DNA from: an uncultured Eubacteriales bacterium | GTDB taxonomy: Bacteria > Bacillota > Clostridia > Christensenellales > CAG-138 | Length of the DNA stretch: 53,907 bases | Direction of reading: 5' to 3' | Assembly (NCBI GenBank): GCA_902802805.1 | Contig: CADCNE010000008.1 | Span: 35,307-89,213, forward strand | In this document: piece by piece, positions 51,422-53,907 of the stretch | Layout of the letters: each line of letters begins with the position of its first letter | How positions within the stretch are numbered: the stretch's first letter is position 1 | Program-made: the position numbers and the translations under genes | Notes under the pieces: model-generated | What the model saw: the letters and a program-made list of their open reading frames with translations, nothing else | Told to the model about the DNA's origin: nothing | Databases searched by the model: none

Positions 51422-51631
51422 ATGGAAGTCAACTGGGTGGATGGATTTGAGATCCGCGTGACCGTCGACAGCGGAGCGGCCGTTATTTCGGCAAACAGAG
51501 AGGGCTTGCTTTCGCTGGCTGAGCAGCTCGCAGCGCTTGCGGACGGCCAGCCGGGAGACCATATCCATTATGACGAGCTTACTTCTCTGGAAGAGGGTTC
51601 AGCAGAGTTGATCATTGAAAGGATCAGCTGA
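51422..51631 (+). CDS. Imm32-like small protein
   Basis: 69 residues, ATG three bases after the lipoprotein stop and coupled to it. The core ISANREGLLSLAEQLAALADGQPGDHIHYDELTSLEEGSAELIIERI has the GDHIHxDE and LEExSxELIIE pattern I associate with Imm32 immunity-type proteins. No cognate polymorphic toxin lies in the window, so the immunity role is unproven; these small proteins also occur alone. Confidence 0.55.
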   Translation: MEVNWVDGFEIRVTVDSGAAVISANREGLLSLAEQLAALADGQPGDHIHYDELTSLEEGSAELIIERIS

Positions 51632-51655
51632 ATCGGGATTTGTGGGGATGATCAC

Positions 51656-52192
51656 GTGAAAATAGAAAAGGACGAAATAACAATCCGGGATTTTACTGAA
51701 ACGGATCTTTCGCTCATGTTTCAATGGTTGACAGATCAGAGAGTGCTTGAATACTACGAAGGCCGCGACGTCAAATTTACGATGGATACCTTGTCTGCAC
51801 ATTTTTTGGAAGCAATTCCCGATGGGTTCAGAATGATCATCGAGTATCAGAAATCCCCCATCGGGTATGCGCAGGCATATCAATTGAGCGGAGAATTGTT
51901 CGATGAATATGACTATCCTGACGATGGACATATCGTGTATGCCATGGATCAGTTTATCGGTGAGCCGAAATACTGGAGCAAGGGAATAGGTTCATCTTTT
52001 TTGAAAATGATGGCTTCTCATCTGAAAGAAAACATGGCAGCTCAGCGAGTTCTTCTTGATCCGCACCAGGATAATAAAAGAGCTATTAGGGCATACGAGA
52101 AAGCCGGGTTTAAAATCATTAAACCACTTCCGAAACATGAGCTGTTTGAGGGAGAAAAAGTGGATTGCTGGCTGATGGAATTAGCACTGTAA
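51656..52192 (+). CDS. GNAT acetyltransferase similar to AAC(6')-Ie-type aminoglycoside acetyltransferases
   Basis: 178 residues, GTG start after GGGGATGATC. Strong likeness to the acetyltransferase half of the bifunctional AAC(6')-APH(2'') enzyme: FTETDLSLMFQWLTDQRVLEYYEGRDVKF, DQFIGEPKYWSKGIG, VLLDPHQDNKRAIRAYEKAGFKIIKPLPKHELFEGEKVDCWLMEL. The SKGIGSSF loop binds acetyl-CoA. A role in aminoglycoside acetylation is plausible but not proven, because similar chromosomal acetyltransferases have other substrates. From here the DNA is clearly AT-richer than the rest of the window. Confidence 0.82.
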   Translation: MKIEKDEITIRDFTETDLSLMFQWLTDQRVLEYYEGRDVKFTMDTLSAHFLEAIPDGFRMIIEYQKSPIGYAQAYQLSGELFDEYDYPDDGHIVYAMDQFIGEPKYWSKGIGSSFLKMMASHLKENMAAQRVLLDPHQDNKRAIRAYEKAGFKIIKPLPKHELFEGEKVDCWLMELAL

Positions 52193-52232
52193 ATTCGGAT
52201 TTGATGAAGAAACATCAAGGGAAGAGAGAAAA

Positions 52233-53477
52233 ATGCGAGTATGTATTATGACACTGGGTTCTCGTGGCGATGTGCAGCCTTATGTAGCGTTAGGAAAAGA
52301 ATTGATAAAGCAGGGTCATGCCGCCGTGATTTGTACTGGAGGAAGCTTCCAAAAGCTCATAGAAGAAAACGGTGTCGAGTTTAAAGAAACCGCCAGCGAT
52401 CTAATGGCAATTGCCCAAACACCTGAAGGCAAAGCTATTTTGGAACATCCGATAAGAAACATGAGGCTTGCACTTCGATATTCTAAAGAAGTCATCAATC
52501 CAGCCTATCGAAAAACATTGGACGATTTCTACAATGCGGCTAAGGGCGCGGATATGATCGTGTACCATCCGAAAGCATTAGGTGCGGTAGACATAGCACT
52601 AAGTCTTAGGATACCTTGCGTAAGTATGCCTCCTGTTCCTATTACTTTTCCTGCCAGCGAGTTCGCCAATCTTGCATTAACACATAAAAACCTTGGGCCT
52701 GTATTAAACAAACTTTCATATATAATAAATGAGAAAGCAGAGGCGTCACAGATAAAGGAAATCAATGATTTTCGTGAGAAAACACTTGGAATTAAAAGGC
52801 GCCGAGCTGGAATATACACCTATACGGATGGATTAAATCAAATTCCTATTGTTTATCCGATAAGCTCTTTGCTGTTTCCTGATGTCAGGAGTTGGGACGG
52901 ACAAGTGTTTCTGCCTGGATTTCTGTTTTTGGAGACAGATGAAGAACTATCCGATGAAATAATAGATTTCTTAAATGCGGGAGAAGCGCCTGTCGTTGTA
53001 TCATTCAGCAGTATGCCACTTTCTGATCCTGAAAGATTTATGAAAAAGCTGGCTCAGGCTATTGAGAAAACAAATGAACGGGTTATCGTTTTGACTGGGA
53101 ATAGTGGAATTGTTGGAAAAAGCAGTAAAGAAATCCTATTTGTTAAGTCAGCACCTCATTCACTTTTGTTTACCCGTGCAAAAGGAGTGGTTCACCACGG
53201 CGGAGTAGGAACGATGGCTGCGGCATTAATGGCAGGTGTACCTCAACAGATTATTCCATTCTCAGTGGATCAGCCTTTTTGGGCAGACCGATTATATAAA
53301 TTAGGGTACGGGCTCAAACCTTTGAAGGAGAAAACACTTTCTTCTGATGACTTAGTCAATGCTTTTATTCAAATGAGTACCCACGAGGTACAGTCAAAAG
53401 CAAAACAAATCGGCATAGAAATACAGGCTGAAAATGGGAATAAAAAATTGGTGGAATATCTGGAAGAGCTAATATAA
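52233..53477 (+). CDS. GT1-family glycosyltransferase (UGT/macrolide- or sterol-glucosyltransferase-like)
   Basis: 414 residues, ATG 52233 after GGGAAGAGAG. Opens MRVCIMTLGSRGDVQPYVALGKELIKQGH, as in GT28/GT1 enzymes, and carries the C-terminal donor-binding motif APHSLLFTRAKGVVHHGGVGTMAAALMAGVPQQIIPFSVDQPFWADRL (HHGG with catalytic His-type residues). Relatives glycosylate lipids, sterols, macrolides or glycopeptides. Its AT-rich codon use, unlike the first 47.9 kb, suggests transfer. It lies beside the AAC(6')-like gene, so a modification or resistance role is possible; no acceptor is known. Confidence 0.87.
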   Translation: MRVCIMTLGSRGDVQPYVALGKELIKQGHAAVICTGGSFQKLIEENGVEFKETASDLMAIAQTPEGKAILEHPIRNMRLALRYSKEVINPAYRKTLDDFYNAAKGADMIVYHPKALGAVDIALSLRIPCVSMPPVPITFPASEFANLALTHKNLGPVLNKLSYIINEKAEASQIKEINDFREKTLGIKRRRAGIYTYTDGLNQIPIVYPISSLLFPDVRSWDGQVFLPGFLFLETDEELSDEIIDFLNAGEAPVVVSFSSMPLSDPERFMKKLAQAIEKTNERVIVLTGNSGIVGKSSKEILFVKSAPHSLLFTRAKGVVHHGGVGTMAAALMAGVPQQIIPFSVDQPFWADRLYKLGYGLKPLKEKTLSSDDLVNAFIQMSTHEVQSKAKQIGIEIQAENGNKKLVEYLEELI

Positions 53478-53516
53478 ACAAATTCCAGTATGTCGTGTTC
53501 ATAAACAGAATATTCT

Positions 53517-53557
53517 AATTAGGGCATGCTGAATAGTTGTTTCAGTATGTCCTAATT
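53517..53557 (+). terminator. Hairpin downstream of glycosyltransferase
   Basis: AATTAGGGCATGCTGAA (53517-53533) / TTCAGTATGTCCTAATT (53541-53557), 17 pairs with G-U pairs, 7-base loop. No U-run after the stem, so it is termination-like only in shape. Confidence 0.5.
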
Positions 53558-53593
53558 ATGACAGCTTGCAGAAACAATAACGTGATTTTTGAA

Positions 53594-53616
53594 CGATAAC
53601 ATCGTTGATGTTATCG
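53594..53616. other. Perfect 10-pair hairpin of unknown role
   Basis: CGATAACATC (53594-53603) / GATGTTATCG (53607-53616) with a 3-base loop. It lies between the glycosyltransferase hairpin and the XRE operator and could be an operator or terminator. Confidence 0.5.
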
Positions 53617-53694
53617 CATAAAAAGTGTGTTAATAAAGAGGAAGAGCTGACCTGACATAGAGATTGGTCTGGTTGCTGTTTTTTGTTGGTTATG

Positions 53695-53740
53695 ATTGAA
53701 CGACAAGTTCAATGACAAGCTTTTCAGAAACGAATATAAT
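53695..53740 (+). promoter_or_regulatory. Promoter and palindromic operator of XRE gene
   Basis: ATTGAAC (53695-53701) / GTTCAAT (53707-53713) overlaps the -35 ATGACA (53712-53717); TATAAT is at 53735-53740 with a 17-base spacer. Autoregulation by the XRE protein encoded at 53788 is likely. Confidence 0.75.
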
Positions 53741-53787
53741 AGAGCCAGAGGCTTTGGCTTCGGCGCTGAAGAGAAAGAAGAATCGAT

Positions 53788-53907
53788 ATGGCAATAGCTA
53801 TTGATAAAACAAAAACAGGACAGCAGATCCGTCTGCTGATGGAGAAACGCGGAGTAACGGCAAAAGACGTAAAGGACGCGCTCTCATTGGCATGCGTACA
53901 AAGTGTT
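53788..53907 (+). CDS. XRE-family regulator, N-terminal fragment (continues past window)
   Basis: First 40 codons of a protein starting MAIAIDKTKTGQQIRLLMEKRGVTAKDVKDALSLACVQSV. The IDxxKTGxxIRxLxxKRGxTxKDVxxxL pattern is that of XRE helix-turn-helix regulators found on mobile elements. The window ends before the second half. A palindrome over its promoter supports self-control. The ribosome site is weak (GAGAAAGAAGAATCG). Confidence 0.75.
   Translation, partial: MAIAIDKTKTGQQIRLLMEKRGVTAKDVKDALSLACVQSV

Larger units (their letters stand above)
47941..53907. mobile_element. Putative tRNA-anchored genomic island (left boundary only)
   Basis: Directly after tRNA-Arg the sequence becomes AT-richer than the first 47.9 kb, most clearly after about 51.65 kb, and the genes turn accessory. 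Tandem TTTTGACTGCAC (48005-48016, 48017-48028) lies at the junction. No integrase gene and no second copy of the tRNA 3' end are visible before the window ends, so insertion is inferred from position, composition and content only. Confidence 0.4.

Overview
The window looks like chromosomal DNA from a GC-rich, low-oxygen Firmicute of the class Clostridia. This is inferred from gene content: a YtxC-like sporulation protein, a DUF1292 protein, a CIRCE heat-shock operator, an ECF sigma/DUF4179 pair, YheO-type and D-lyxose isomerase genes, SH3 and Glu-Pro/Thr-Pro-rich secreted proteins, strong AGGAGG ribosome sites and TTGACA/TATAAT promoters. I cannot name a species.

Layout. 0-8.2 kb: the end of one peptide (Opp/Dpp) ABC transporter operon, including an OppF with a long charged helical insertion and a 56-residue membrane protein, then a complete second operon (permease, permease, ATPase, ATPase, binding protein) with its own promoter and terminator. 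8.3-13.1 kb: a nitrogen cluster with a broken glutamine synthetase, a glutaminase, a Gate-domain membrane protein and an MFS transporter. 13.1-16.3 kb: PhzF-like enzyme (-), a small lipoprotein-like peptide with an internal repeat next to a SPASM radical-SAM enzyme (+), and a YheO-like regulator (-). 16.5-23.1 kb: DUF1292 protein, SH3-repeat protein, two related secreted proteins, acetyltransferase, lyxose isomerase, CLC channel, and two copies of a MITE-like repeat. 23.1-29.3 kb: a minus-strand operon with two membrane-fusion (HlyD/MacA-like) proteins around a MacB-like ABC transporter. 29.5-33 kb: ytxC, dnaX, ybaB, recR. 33-41 kb: DUF4179/ECF sigma pair, esterase, clpB, htpG with CIRCE. 41.2-47.9 kb: a promoter-hairpin-terminator unit with no gene (candidate small RNA), then prmA-rsmE-mtaB-HIT-GNAT-like, murC and tRNA-Arg(CCT).

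Past the tRNA, base composition falls and the gene content turns accessory: two proteins resembling (p)ppGpp-hydrolase HD domains (one fused to an XRE domain), a rhodanese/cyclophilin-like lipoprotein, an Imm32-like protein, an AAC(6')-type acetyltransferase, a GT1 glycosyltransferase and the start of an XRE regulator with a palindromic operator. This resembles a tRNA-anchored island whose far end lies outside the window.

The strongest leads for something undescribed are the peptide/radical-SAM pair (14065-15500), the small RNA candidate (41207-41310), the inverted MITE-like pair (16841-16975 and 22883-23076), and the OppF insertion with its coupled membrane peptide. Three genes (glnA, dnaX, the CLC channel) lack defined segments, which could be real decay or assembly loss.
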